Position numbers and translations under genes: made by a program. From assembly GCF_900111585.1 (NCBI RefSeq), contig NZ_FOHI01000005.1:62001-126000 (forward strand): a DNA stretch of 64,000 bases, given 5' to 3'. The stretch comes from Nitrosospira multiformis (GTDB lineage Bacteria > Pseudomonadota > Gammaproteobacteria > Burkholderiales > Nitrosomonadaceae). Positions 15,328 through 24,544 of the stretch are shown here, in pieces (the first letter of the stretch is position 1; each line of letters begins with the position of its first letter). The notes under the pieces were generated by a model. That model worked only from the letters and a program-made list of their open reading frames with translations, had not been told where the DNA came from and did not search any database.

Positions 15328-17955
15328 TTAGGCGGCTGCCGCCTGCTTCTGAACCCAGAACAGATACATGGTATTGAACGTGTCAGGGTTCTCGGTTTCG
15401 AATATGTGCCAGTGATCGAGATCAGTTTGAGGGACATCATCCGGAAAGCGTTGCCGATACTGGTTAGCCGTGCTTCGCCCAATCGAAAACCCGAGGAATA
15501 TCAAACCAAGCTCCCGAAGATCTTCCTTGATGTGGGGAAGAGTATAACGATTCTCCTGGACATGGAATAGCATGTCGCGACACTCGCTCAAAGTATAGAA
15601 ATCCCTTGCGGATAAAACTTGACGAAATGTGTCTGCATTTTCTAGCGACATCATCTCCTGACGGCACGTCCTGATGTCTTCGGCAGTAGGCTTATATCCT
15701 TTTTGAGCAATAAAACGTTGGGCAAAAGCCAGGTTCGACCGTGCGTACTCGCTATACAGACCGATGCGCATGAAGCCGCCGGGCCGGAGTAAGGAAAGCA
15801 GCTTACGCCACCCGAGGAGAGGGTCGGAAAGATGGTGTAGTACGCCAACTGCTTCGATCACGTCGAAGAGTTTGCTACCTCTCGCCGCTATGCTTTCAGA
15901 ATCGAGGTTCAGGATGTCTGCCTGCGCGTATTCGATATTCCGTACGCACAACTCATCAGTCTTCCTTTTAGCATAACAGAGTGATCTTGAACTAAGATCG
16001 ACAGCAAGAACATTTGCGTTCTTGAATCGCTGTGCGGCGGCAATGGCATGCCGGCCGGTTCCGCATCCCGCGACCAAAACCTTGATGGCGTCTTTGACCC
16101 TTTCATTCCGATGCTCAGGACTGGCAGCCGGTTCAAATCGGGCGTAAGGGAAGAGGTCACTCAGGTAGCGGTCCACTGATTCGCTACCGGCCCGTAACGG
16201 AAGTTTGATCCACCTCGGGTAAGGATTCTCTTCATACTGATTACGCACGCGGCATGAAGTATCGTCTACGATGGCTGTCAAGGAAGGAAGGTGGGACAGG
16301 CTTCGCTCTTCCTTCAGCGGCTCTTGTACCTGTTGCAAGAGCAATGCTGCTATCGAGTCAGGCCAGGAATGGTCGAGAAGTCGTTCAGCAAATGGTAACG
16401 AACGGAGCGGAAAATAAGCTGCCGCCCCTGCAAGCGATAGCGGATGGATGGTTCTGTTGGCTTGCCGTGCAGCAGCGACTTGTGCCTTCAACCTCTGCGC
16501 CTGCTCATATTCCTCTGCCGAATATGAGAAAACGTATTCATTGATGAAGCATTGCCGCGCCAGTGAGCACCAAAATAAGTCCTCTTCCTCCTGCCACTCC
16601 CGACCATCTCCTCGTACCTTGCCGGCCACATTTTCTTCGGCTATGGCTATTTGTAGCAGCCAATAGCGCAGCGACGTCAAAAACTGTTCAAGTTCAATAT
16701 CGCAAACAGGAGTATTTTCCATCAAAGCCCGCAACAGCTCATTATTGAACACTGCAGCAAAGCCGGCTTTACTCGATTCAAATTTACCAAAAAGCTCCTG
16801 ACACGACATCCCGACAGCATGCGCTGTCTTCATTCCGTCGAGATGCTCACGTATGGCACAGTCTCTCTTGATCAGCGAAACAGCGGGGTTTCCAAAATCG
16901 TCTGGCTGGCCCCATGTTTCAGATATAGCTCGAACAAGGAGAGCATGAAGGCGAGGTATGTCATGATCACAGTAAACATTCGCGATGCAATCTGTAAAAC
17001 TCCTCTTTATATCGGAGTCATCGCAAAGTTCAAGAGCGTGCCAGTAATCGATTACGGCATCGTCAGCCTTATGTTGTTGCCACAGCACGTATGCACGATT
17101 GCTATAGGCCCGCGCATATCCAAGGTTCAGCTCAATAGCCCGGCTATAACCGGCTACTGCTTCATCCAATCTCCCCAGTTCACGCAGCACGTTTCCCAGA
17201 TTGTTGTATGCCTCCGGAAACCGCGGTTTGTACAGGATGGCTTTTTCAAAACTTGATACTGCCTCTTCAAATTTACTTTGTTCCACGAGGACATTTCCCA
17301 GATTGTTGAATGCCTCTGCAGAATCTGGCTTCAACAGGAGTACCTTGCGGAAGCTTGATACGGCATCTTCGAGATTCCCCTGCTCTCTATGTACGATACC
17401 GATATTACAGTGAATCTCCGCAAGCTGAGGCTGGATACTGAGAGCCTTTCGATAATTGATCATCGCGTCATCCAGCCTACCCTGCTCCCTAAGAGCGTTT
17501 CCAAGATTGCCATAGGCCTCGGCAAAACGAGGCTCAAGTTTCACGGCAGTCCGGTAAGAGGCGATTGCATCATCCAATTTTCCTTGTTGCCGGAGCGTGT
17601 TACCGAGATTGTTATGCGCCTCAACATAGTTGGGCTCGAACTTCAAGGCTCTCCTGATGAGTTCGATGCCGATATCGATCCTGCCTGCATCCCGGGCCAG
17701 GAGCCCCAGGAAATGCAGTGCATCGGGCTGATTCGGATCAAGCTGAAGTATGGGTTGATAAATTGCTTCCGCTTGAGACAAATTTCCCCTCTTGTGATGC
17801 TCGACTGCGGCTTGAAGGTACTGCAGGATGGATTGTCGTGAAGACGTGCGGGCCAGTGAGTCTGCAGGGTCCGCTTCCGCGTTCCTTTCGCAGCAGTGCT
17901 TGTATTTCTTTCCACTCCCACACGGGCAGGGCTCATTCCGTCCAATCTTTTTCAT
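15328..17955 (-). CDS. SEC-C / TPR / SAM-dependent methyltransferase multidomain protein
   Basis: 875 residues. Residues 5-22 are a SEC-C zinc motif (NEPCPCGSGKKYKHCC). Residues about 42-310 are tandem tetratricopeptide repeats, roughly eight, with the recurring pattern AYxNLGNxLRxQGxLDDAI. A helical linker of unknown fold covers about 320-600. Residues about 620-790 are a class I methyltransferase: motif I VLVAGCGTGRHA (626-637), LAVDLS, AQADILNL and the LLRPGGFMRIGLYS loop. TPR-methyltransferase fusions are found in environmental proteobacteria, often with protein targets, but the target here is unknown. SEC-C motifs elsewhere bind SecB or ribosomes, suggesting action on nascent or exported proteins; that is inference. 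No signal peptide, so cytoplasmic. Confidence 0.85.
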   Translation of the reverse strand: MKKIGRNEPCPCGSGKKYKHCCERNAEADPADSLARTSSRQSILQYLQAAVEHHKRGNLSQAEAIYQPILQLDPNQPDALHFLGLLARDAGRIDIGIELIRRALKFEPNYVEAHNNLGNTLRQQGKLDDAIASYRTAVKLEPRFAEAYGNLGNALREQGRLDDAMINYRKALSIQPQLAEIHCNIGIVHREQGNLEDAVSSFRKVLLLKPDSAEAFNNLGNVLVEQSKFEEAVSSFEKAILYKPRFPEAYNNLGNVLRELGRLDEAVAGYSRAIELNLGYARAYSNRAYVLWQQHKADDAVIDYWHALELCDDSDIKRSFTDCIANVYCDHDIPRLHALLVRAISETWGQPDDFGNPAVSLIKRDCAIREHLDGMKTAHAVGMSCQELFGKFESSKAGFAAVFNNELLRALMENTPVCDIELEQFLTSLRYWLLQIAIAEENVAGKVRGDGREWQEEEDLFWCSLARQCFINEYVFSYSAEEYEQAQRLKAQVAAARQANRTIHPLSLAGAAAYFPLRSLPFAERLLDHSWPDSIAALLLQQVQEPLKEERSLSHLPSLTAIVDDTSCRVRNQYEENPYPRWIKLPLRAGSESVDRYLSDLFPYARFEPAASPEHRNERVKDAIKVLVAGCGTGRHAIAAAQRFKNANVLAVDLSSRSLCYAKRKTDELCVRNIEYAQADILNLDSESIAARGSKLFDVIEAVGVLHHLSDPLLGWRKLLSLLRPGGFMRIGLYSEYARSNLAFAQRFIAQKGYKPTAEDIRTCRQEMMSLENADTFRQVLSARDFYTLSECRDMLFHVQENRYTLPHIKEDLRELGLIFLGFSIGRSTANQYRQRFPDDVPQTDLDHWHIFETENPDTFNTMYLFWVQKQAAAA

Positions 17956-18061
17956 GCTTTCAAGTTTTTAGCCAGTCAAGCTTTAGCATCCTGTCCCTGC
18001 CCCGAAGCGGGGCGAACAAGAGCAACGAGAGCTGTCTGGTTTGCTGAAACAGCAGTTGGGA

Positions 18062-19690
18062 TCATCTTTCATCCAGCAACCGCTCCAGTTTCTTCCAGGC
18101 GTTATCCCCGCTGTCAAAGCCTTCTTTCTCATTGACGAACTCTACGGTGTAAGCCCGCTCCTGCGGCGCCAGCACTTCCTCTTTTTCCTGTAACAGTTTC
18201 AATACGCCCAGATCAGCTTCGGAGGCATCGCTTGATTCGCTTTGCCGTTTTACGATACGGCTTTGCATTGTCTCGGAGGACGCTTTCAGCGATGCAATCA
18301 CAAACGGCACCGATAGTTCATTTGCCAGCATTCGGAAATGCTCGCGCTCTTCCCGTTTCAGAAAGGCGGCATCCACGATTACCGGAAAGCCCGCGGCCAG
18401 CAGTTCTCGCGCCAAATCATGCAGTCGCGCATACGTTCGCACCGTAGCCTCCGCATGATAAATGCCCTCTCTCTGCGAGCGGCTGTCTGCCAACGCCGCC
18501 AATCCGAATAAACGCTTGCGCTCCACATCCGATCGTATGCGTATGGCTTGCAGCCTTTCCAGTGCTGCCTGTGCAAAAGTCGTTTTGCCCGATCCCGGCA
18601 AACCGCGGGTAATCACTAGCGCGGGCTGCTGCCGGGCAAGGCATGCTGTAGCGAGATCAAGAAAACTGCTGCAGGATGCCAGGGCGGCTGCCTTGTCCCG
18701 TTTGGGAAGGTTGCCCTGGCCGGCGCGAACGGCGCTGACCATCGCACGCACTGCGGCACGATAGGCGAGATAGAAACGAAGCAAGGGCAGGCCCCCATAA
18801 TCACCCGTAATTTCCAGATAGGCATTGAGGAAGCGATAGGCAAGTTCAGACTGCTGGCGATGCAGCAGGTCCATGACGGTAAAGGCGACTTCGTTCATTA
18901 CATCGATCCAGCGTAGCGGGGGACTGAACTCGATACAATCGAAAGGAACAGGTCGTCCACGAATCAGCGCAATATTGCCCAGATGCAGGTCACCATGACA
19001 TTCGCGCACAAAACCCCCGGCAAGCCGCCGTTCCAGATGCTCCTTGCGTACGCCATACTCAGTCTCGATCGCCCCGCGCAATCCGGCCACACGGGCTTCA
19101 TTTTCAGTGCCAGCCAACGCTGCTTGTAATTGCTCGAGAGTCTGCAATACTGTCGCATGTGTCGCAGCGGCTGACCCAAGCCCGGCCGCAGGTTCAGCCG
19201 AGGGCAGAGCCTCATGAAAATGCGCGATCGTTGCCGCCAGGCTATCCATATGCTCCGGGAGAATCCTGCCGTGCTCGGCCAGCCTGTCCAGTTGTTGGGA
19301 AGCAGGGAAGCGGCGCATTTTCACTGCATATTCGATAGCCGGTTCAGCACTGATTTCCGGCATTTCAGCCGTACCGCCGAGGGGAATGACATCCAGATAG
19401 AGTTGGGGTGCAAGGCGCCGGTTGAGCCGCAACTCTTCCTCACAATAATGGCGGCGTGATGACAAATCCGTAAAGTCGAGGAAACCCAGATCGACCGATT
19501 TCTTTATTTTGTAGGCATAGCGTCCCGCCAGCAGTACCCAGGAAATATGCGTTTCCACTACCCGCACCCGTTTTACCGGGTGGGGATAGCGGCGAGGATC
19601 CAGCAAGGCAGTGATTAATCTGCCTTGAACATCTCCATCAGCCTGCGGGATATCGAGCGGCCTCTTCGCTTGGGTGATTGAATCTTTCAT
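18062..19690 (-). CDS. Aminoglycoside-phosphotransferase-like / P-loop kinase fusion protein
   Basis: 542 residues. The N-terminal half (about 45-330) is a phosphotransferase (APH/choline-kinase-like) domain with YAYKIKKSVDLGFLDF for ATP-site lysines and the catalytic loop CHGDLHLGNIAL followed by PFDCIEFSPPLRWIDV. The C-terminal half is a zeta-toxin/AAA-like P-loop kinase with Walker A GLPGSGKTT (363-371) and IRSDVERKRLFG. This two-domain architecture is widespread in proteobacteria and usually carries the generic label of aminoglycoside phosphotransferase/ATP-binding protein; no substrate has been shown, and antibiotic resistance should not be assumed. The DHH phosphoesterase gene ends 61 bp upstream on the same strand, so they may be co-expressed. 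Confidence 0.85.
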   Translation of the reverse strand: MKDSITQAKRPLDIPQADGDVQGRLITALLDPRRYPHPVKRVRVVETHISWVLLAGRYAYKIKKSVDLGFLDFTDLSSRRHYCEEELRLNRRLAPQLYLDVIPLGGTAEMPEISAEPAIEYAVKMRRFPASQQLDRLAEHGRILPEHMDSLAATIAHFHEALPSAEPAAGLGSAAATHATVLQTLEQLQAALAGTENEARVAGLRGAIETEYGVRKEHLERRLAGGFVRECHGDLHLGNIALIRGRPVPFDCIEFSPPLRWIDVMNEVAFTVMDLLHRQQSELAYRFLNAYLEITGDYGGLPLLRFYLAYRAAVRAMVSAVRAGQGNLPKRDKAAALASCSSFLDLATACLARQQPALVITRGLPGSGKTTFAQAALERLQAIRIRSDVERKRLFGLAALADSRSQREGIYHAEATVRTYARLHDLARELLAAGFPVIVDAAFLKREEREHFRMLANELSVPFVIASLKASSETMQSRIVKRQSESSDASEADLGVLKLLQEKEEVLAPQERAYTVEFVNEKEGFDSGDNAWKKLERLLDER

Positions 19691-19751
19691 GACGATGATC
19701 GATAACCTGGCCGGCAGGTTTGAGGGTAATGCCCAATATTAACCAGGCGTA

Positions 19752-20705
19752 TTAGCCAAACTGCTCTGCGAAGCGGGCAAGGAAGGTATCGAGCGCGCTT
19801 TCGGGCAAATTGTTGATACCGGCCGCTGCCTTGCGTCCTCCCCCTGTTTCAAACTTCATGCAGAGCATGTCGGCGCCCTGGGGGTTCGCCAATGGCGCTC
19901 GCACACTGATTTTATAGCCACCCGCCCGGTCGATCGTAATGACTGCATGTGCGCATGCCGGATTGTCGTTCGCAAGCTTGTTGGCAAAAACACCGCTTAC
20001 CCGTCTTGCCCATGCCGCATCCGGAAGGAGATAGGCAGCGTGATGCGCATGCTGGAGCAGGGGGCGCAACGATGCGGTCATCCGGGTATCCTCCAGAAAC
20101 CCCGCTGCAAGCTCCTTGAAGGCAGCCGATTCGGCGATAAAATCGAATGGATCGGGGTAGGGCGCCATTGCCTCATACAATGTAAGAGGATGAAAATGAA
20201 GGTCTTCCAGAGTCTCGCCGTAGCTGTTGTAATTAAGGCATTCTCCCAGGTGTGCGAGCTTCTCTATCTGCGGTTGGACGAGTCCATTTTGTAGTGCGAG
20301 TCTATTGGCGCCTTCGCTGATGTTATCCCCAAAGGCTGCGGCAATCGCCCAGAAACGGTATTTTCCTTCCAGATGCCGGTCGACCAGCAGGCTTGTGCAT
20401 ACACCGGCAGATGTATCGATGTGCGTGGTCAAATTGGGATGGAGGGGTATCTCCGCGGCATAATGATGGTCGAAATACTCGACAGCCGCACCGTCCTCCA
20501 ATAGCTGCACGAGGGCAGCACGGTTGCTGTTCAGGGAAATGTCGAGCACCGTCACCCGTTCGCCTGCGTGGGCCTTGACCCGCTCGAGCAGGTGGATATC
20601 GCGCTTTAATCCTGTCACCAATTCTGTTCGAACAGGATTGTTCAGCAGAAGCTGATGGACGGCACAAAGACCGTCTGCATCTCCGTTAAAAACATGATAA
20701 TTCAT
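19752..20705 (-). CDS. DHH-family phosphoesterase
   Basis: 317 residues. Metal-binding motifs of the DHH superfamily appear in order: FNGDADGLCA (D9, D11), VLDISLNSN (D55), and the name-giving FDHHYA (D79, H80, H81). A C-terminal DHHA1-like segment has KFETGGGRKAAAGINNLP, where the GGG-x-x-A-A-G loop binds the substrate phosphate. Related proteins cleave oligoribonucleotides, cyclic dinucleotide products or polyphosphates; which applies here cannot be told. The start ATG at 20705 has no strong ribosome site nearby. Likely in one unit with the phosphotransferase-kinase fusion downstream. Confidence 0.85.
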   Translation of the reverse strand: MNYHVFNGDADGLCAVHQLLLNNPVRTELVTGLKRDIHLLERVKAHAGERVTVLDISLNSNRAALVQLLEDGAAVEYFDHHYAAEIPLHPNLTTHIDTSAGVCTSLLVDRHLEGKYRFWAIAAAFGDNISEGANRLALQNGLVQPQIEKLAHLGECLNYNSYGETLEDLHFHPLTLYEAMAPYPDPFDFIAESAAFKELAAGFLEDTRMTASLRPLLQHAHHAAYLLPDAAWARRVSGVFANKLANDNPACAHAVITIDRAGGYKISVRAPLANPQGADMLCMKFETGGGRKAAAGINNLPESALDTFLARFAEQFG

Positions 20706-20873
20706 ATTGAATTTTCAGATACCCTCGCCCTATGCTGCGTCAATGAACAGGCCTTCGCGCTGTATCTGTGGGATTCCATCGTTCGTTATTTTTCGATTTG
20801 GGTGGCCCGCAGGCCTCGACTATACTCACATCATCAATAAATTTAATCAACCCACCCGCACAATGAGCTCATC

Positions 20874-21665
20874 ATGAAAAAAATCATCCCAGCTGCTGCA
20901 TTGTTTTTCTTGAGTTCCCTGACCCAGGCTGCCATACAGGGAAAGGAAGTCACCTACACCGCCAATGGCACGACACTCAAAGGTTACCTTGCATATGATG
21001 ATGCAATAACACATAACCACCCTGCGGTGCTGGTGGTGCATGAATGGTGGGGCCTCGACGATTACGCACGGAAACGCGCAAAGATGCTGGCGGAACTGGG
21101 CTACACCGCGCTGGCTATCGATATGTACGGCGAGGGCAGGCAGGCTCACCATCCGGATCAGGCCTCCAAATATTCGGGAGAACTGAAGAAAAATCTACCC
21201 TTGGCGAAAAAACGCTTTGAAGCCGCCCTGAGTTTCCTGCAGAAGCAGGAGAATGTCGATCCGAGGAACATCGCGGCGCTGGGTTATTGTTTCGGCGGCA
21301 GCGTCGCCCTGGAAATGGCTCGTCAGGGTGAAGATTTGAAAGGTGTAGCCAGCTTTCATGGCGGTTTGGCGACCGAGCACCCCGCTCAAAGGGGCAAGGT
21401 GAAGGCGCAGATTATCTCTTTTACCGGCATGGCTGATCCCATGATACCGGCCGAGCAGGTAGCGGCATTCAAGCAGGAAATGGAGAATGCCGGAGTAAAC
21501 TACAAGGTGGTTACATTTCCGGGCGCCAAGCATAGTTTTACCAACCCCGAGGCCGATGACTACGGACGCAAATTCAATTTGCCGCTCGCTTATGACGCGC
21601 AAGCTGACAAGGCTTCGTGGAAGGAGACGGAACGTTTCTTGGCGGAGGTATTCAAGGCAAGATGA
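20874..21665 (+). CDS. Secreted dienelactone hydrolase family protein
   Basis: 263 residues, alpha/beta hydrolase. A signal peptide (1-19, ending LTQA) directs it to the periplasm, unlike classical cytoplasmic dienelactone hydrolases. The triad is visible as C139 in ALGYCFGGS (cysteine nucleophile, as in clcD-type enzymes), D188 in GMADPMIP and H220 in GAKHSF. HEWWGLDDYARKRA and DMYGEGR are family signatures. There is no aromatic-degradation operon nearby, so the natural substrate is unknown. A strong terminator-type hairpin lies about 236 bp downstream. Confidence 0.9.
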   Translation: MKKIIPAAALFFLSSLTQAAIQGKEVTYTANGTTLKGYLAYDDAITHNHPAVLVVHEWWGLDDYARKRAKMLAELGYTALAIDMYGEGRQAHHPDQASKYSGELKKNLPLAKKRFEAALSFLQKQENVDPRNIAALGYCFGGSVALEMARQGEDLKGVASFHGGLATEHPAQRGKVKAQIISFTGMADPMIPAEQVAAFKQEMENAGVNYKVVTFPGAKHSFTNPEADDYGRKFNLPLAYDAQADKASWKETERFLAEVFKAR

Positions 21666-21900
21666 TGCGCCCCGGAGTATGCTGGTTTTTGTAGTCTCGA
21701 ATGAGAGAGGGCTGGAAACAGCCTGTACGACGTCTAGGAATTATTCGGCAATCAGGATATTTGCGTACTTCAGGTACAGGCAGGGCGACGCTGGGGCAGT
21801 CATTTATAAGTCCAGTCTTAATCGCTTGAAGGCCCAGGCGCTGATGAAGGAGTACAAAGACTTTGACTGCAGAACCTGCCCGGCCTCCTTCCCAGCATCC

Positions 21901-21938
21901 AGCGGTGAACGCGGGCGCGTTCACCGCTTTCTTTTTAT
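21901..21938 (+). terminator. Rho-independent terminator
   Basis: AGCGGTGAACGC, loop GGGC, then the perfect complement GCGTTCACCGCT, followed by TTCTTTTTATTTTTT: a 12-bp stem and a T-rich tract on the plus strand. It is 236 bp past the hydrolase stop, with no convincing gene in between. Either the hydrolase mRNA has a long 3' end or a small RNA ends here. Confidence 0.85.
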
Positions 21939-21955
21939 TTTTTCACTTTCCCAGT

Positions 21956-22258
21956 TCAGCTTGGGAGTTTGACGCCAAGGATATCTACATGCTCGATTTG
22001 CGGTGGCTCAGCCAGCAAATCGGCTGCATTTGCCATCAGTGCGGCAGCGATGGGACCGGACAAATGCGCTGATCTTCCAGCCTCGTCCACAAATGCATCA
22101 AAAATACCAAAAGTCGATGGGCCGAGCCGCAGGGCAAACCAGATCGGTGTGGTAGTTTCCTGATTTGCCATTGAAAGCCCCTGCTTGAGAAAGCTTTCTA
22201 CGTCCGCTTCCTTTCCCGGTTTAGCTTGTAACCGCACAAACAGCGCAACTGTTACCAT
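21956..22258 (-). CDS. Antibiotic biosynthesis monooxygenase domain protein
   Basis: 100 residues. The start is the ATG at 22258, preceded by AAAGGAAATCAAG, rather than the upstream codons in the same frame. The sequence MVTVALFVRLQAKPGKEADV, then LGPSTFGIFDAFVDEAGRSAHLSGPIA, is the small dimeric ferredoxin-like ABM fold found in quinol and heme monooxygenases (YgiN-like). It likely acts in the cytoplasm on a quinone or an electrophile, but ABM proteins vary widely in substrate. It faces the GlxA-type regulator gene across about 100 bp, so that regulator may control it. Confidence 0.85.
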   Translation of the reverse strand: MVTVALFVRLQAKPGKEADVESFLKQGLSMANQETTTPIWFALRLGPSTFGIFDAFVDEAGRSAHLSGPIAAALMANAADLLAEPPQIEHVDILGVKLPS

Positions 22259-22359
22259 CTTGATTTCCTTTCTCATGTTGAACAATAAGGCTGAGACTTT
22301 AAATATCGGGAGGATTTCTGCCAAGTGGCGATATTGACAATTTTGATATAATTTACGCC

Positions 22360-23367
22360 ATGCGTATTCATATTCTTGCGCTCGACCAGGTTTTTGACAC
22401 TGGATTATCAACGCTCCTGGACACACTGAGTATCGCAAACGATCTCGCGGTTTCTGCCAATGCATTGACGCGATTTGACCTGACTATCGTGGGTGTGCGC
22501 CGCAGTATTCATACCAGTCAGGGATTTTCTGTACCGGTAGTGTCAGTGCTGCGATGTGGCCCTCCGGATGTGGTATTGATTCCCGCGCTTGGGGCAAAAA
22601 TGCCGGAAACGCTGCGATTGGCGCTTGAGCGGCCGGATGTGTGCGAAGCGGGCGATCTTTTGCGACAGTGGTCCAGAGAGGACGTTCTTATCGGCGCCGC
22701 CTGCACTGGAACCTTCGTTCTTGCCGATACTTTGCTTCTCAATGACCGAAGTGCTACCACATCATGGTGGCTTACTCCCTTGTTTCGTGAACGTTATCCC
22801 CGCGTGCGCCTGGAGGAATCGCGCATGGTGGTAAGCTCGCCCGGATTGGTTACTGCGGGTGCTGCCCTGGCACATATCGATCTGGCGCTTTGGCTCATAC
22901 GCCAAAGCAGTCCCACGCTCGCAGAAATGACAGCGCGTTATCTGTTGATAGAACCACGAGCGTCACAGGCAGTTTTTGCAATTCCTGATCACCTTGCACA
23001 TACCGATCCACTGGTTCAGCAATTCGAACGTTGGGCTCGCCACAGGCTGGGTGAACGTTTCTCGCTGAGCGAAGCAGCCAGTGCGACAGGTACAAGCGAG
23101 AGAACGCTTTCGCGCCGGCTAAAGGCCGTCCTGGGAAAATCCCCGCTTTCTTATTTTCAGGATCTTCGTATTGAGCGTGCTGTATATCTCCTGAGAACGA
23201 GCAACGATAATGTAGACGCGATTGCTGCCCAGGTGGGTTATGCGGATGGTACAACCTTGCGCACCCTTCTTCGCCGCAGGGTCGGTCGAACGGTGAGCGA
23301 GCTTCGAACCAGAACCCGGGAGATTTCCAGTTCGTTCAACGACTCTCAAGCACAGGATATCGAGTGA
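22360..23367 (+). CDS. GlxA-type AraC-family transcriptional regulator
   Basis: 335 residues. Residues about 1-185 are a DJ-1/PfpI-like domain (MRIHILALDQVFDTGLSTLL; GAACTGTFVLADTLLLNDRSATTSW, where C is the nucleophile-elbow cysteine, shown in two parts: GAACTGTFVLAD and TLLLNDRSATTSW). Residues about 225-320 hold two AraC-type helix-turn-helix motifs (FSLSEAASATGTSERTLSRR and DNVDAIAAQVGYADGTTLRT). Such regulators sense small metabolites through the N-terminal domain. The gene is divergent from the ABM protein gene, a usual arrangement for a regulator and its target. The ligand is unknown. Confidence 0.9.
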   Translation: MRIHILALDQVFDTGLSTLLDTLSIANDLAVSANALTRFDLTIVGVRRSIHTSQGFSVPVVSVLRCGPPDVVLIPALGAKMPETLRLALERPDVCEAGDLLRQWSREDVLIGAACTGTFVLADTLLLNDRSATTSWWLTPLFRERYPRVRLEESRMVVSSPGLVTAGAALAHIDLALWLIRQSSPTLAEMTARYLLIEPRASQAVFAIPDHLAHTDPLVQQFERWARHRLGERFSLSEAASATGTSERTLSRRLKAVLGKSPLSYFQDLRIERAVYLLRTSNDNVDAIAAQVGYADGTTLRTLLRRRVGRTVSELRTRTREISSSFNDSQAQDIE

Positions 23368-23564
23368 CAAAAAGTATCGCGAAAATAAGCTGTGCCACGT
23401 TCGCACACCGACTACCTGCGCCCGTCATTTGTAGTTCATCCGGGCGTATTGAAAATTCCTGCTTCGATCATCTTTGGGCTATAAAAGATTTAAATCGCCA
23501 AGTTTGCATATATTAGACGCCAGATGGCTTGCTTTCTTCTCGATATCGCTTTATCATCATTTTC

Positions 23565-24023
23565 ATGACTTCTTTTATCTCACCCCTGGCCCGCAAACCG
23601 TTTTCCGCCTCGAACATTCTAGGCGGCAAGCAGATACTCCACGCTGATCCACGTTCGGCGGTCGAGTGGATAGAGCTTGTGCGCAGAGGCATTCCCGCCC
23701 CGGCGATCGATGCAGTTCTGGGGCTTGTGGACCTGCGGCAAGGCGAACTCTCCCGCGCGCTGGATATCCCGGAGCGCACGCTGGTGCGGCGAAAAAAGGA
23801 GGGAGTGCTCAACTGTGAGGAATCCGGCAAATTGCTGCGCCTGGCGCGGGTTGTTGAACGTGCCGGCGAGGTGTTTGAGGACGGATCCCTGGCGTTGGAC
23901 TGGATCAAGTCACCCAATGCCAGCCTGGGGGGGGCCACACCCCTTTCCATGCTGGATACTGATCTTGGCGCCGATTCAGTGATGACTATTCTTGGCCGGA
24001 TCGAGCACGGTATTTTCACTTGA
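23565..24023 (+). CDS. Xre/MbcA/ParS-type antitoxin of a RES toxin pair
   Basis: 152 residues if read from the ATG at 23565; a TTG at 23529 would add 12 residues and neither has a clear ribosome site. The C-terminal half is the antitoxin toxin-binding domain (DUF2384): VFEDGSLALDWIKSPNASLGG ATPLSMLDTD (two blocks), typical of MbcA/ParS. The middle part (LGLVDLRQGELSRALDIPER) is a helix-turn-helix of Xre type that probably binds the operon promoter. The stop overlaps the start of the RES toxin gene by four bases, as in other pairs of this family, which keeps antitoxin and toxin expression coupled. Confidence 0.88.
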   Translation: MTSFISPLARKPFSASNILGGKQILHADPRSAVEWIELVRRGIPAPAIDAVLGLVDLRQGELSRALDIPERTLVRRKKEGVLNCEESGKLLRLARVVERAGEVFEDGSLALDWIKSPNASLGGATPLSMLDTDLGADSVMTILGRIEHGIFT

Positions 24024-24499
24024 AGTTGACGGTGTGGCGTATCGTCACACACCGCTTCGCCGCTTCCGCATTTTCCGGCGAGGGGGCGCGGCTGTTCGGC
24101 GGCCGCTGGAATCGCAAGGGCGAGCCGGTAGTGTACACGGCCCAGAGCAGGTCACTCGCCTTTCTCGAAATGCTCGTCCAGGACGAGGCGCTGCGCGCCA
24201 ATTATCTCCTGATTCCCGCGGAAATTCCTGGCGATATCCCCAGACTGGAAATCGATGCCGAACAGCTCCCTGAGAACTGGCGAACTCTCGAGAGTCGTAG
24301 AAACCTCGAGGAAATCGGCAGCCGGTGGCTGCGTGATGCCAGATACTGCGTGATGGACGTTCCCAGTGTTGTAATCCCCGCTGAGCGAAACCTGCTGCTC
24401 AATCCGGCACACCCCGATTTTCGCAGAATCCGGATAGGTCAACCGGAAAACCTCAAGAGCGATCTGCGGCTACTGCGAAATCTATCCGCAGCAAAGTGA
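24020..24499 (+). CDS. RES-domain toxin
   Basis: 159 residues from a TTG start that overlaps the antitoxin stop (TTGA). The RES domain is named for conserved Arg, Glu and Ser: R in LTVWRIVTHRFAASAFSGEGA, with GGRWNRKGEPVVYTAQS and SLAFLEMLV supplying the further conserved residues, and PSVVIPAERNLLLNPAHPDF near the end. Known members (MbcT, ParT) consume NAD+ or ADP-ribosylate an enzyme. Toxin activity here is inferred from family and from the upstream antitoxin. A UUG start with no own ribosome site would keep toxin synthesis low. Confidence 0.9.
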   Translation: MKLTVWRIVTHRFAASAFSGEGARLFGGRWNRKGEPVVYTAQSRSLAFLEMLVQDEALRANYLLIPAEIPGDIPRLEIDAEQLPENWRTLESRRNLEEIGSRWLRDARYCVMDVPSVVIPAERNLLLNPAHPDFRRIRIGQPENLKSDLRLLRNLSAAK

Positions 24500-24544
24500 A
24501 TAAGGGATATTGCTCGTTGCCTGGTCGATGCAGGAATAGCCGGT

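Noticed and set aside
18062-19690. Aminoglycoside resistance gene.
   Set aside because: The phosphotransferase fold is fused to a P-loop kinase in a common housekeeping-type architecture; no evidence for drug phosphorylation.
22334-22352. A sigma-70 promoter TTGACA...TATAAT before the GlxA-type gene.
   Set aside because: The two boxes are only 7 bp apart, far from the 16-18 bp needed.
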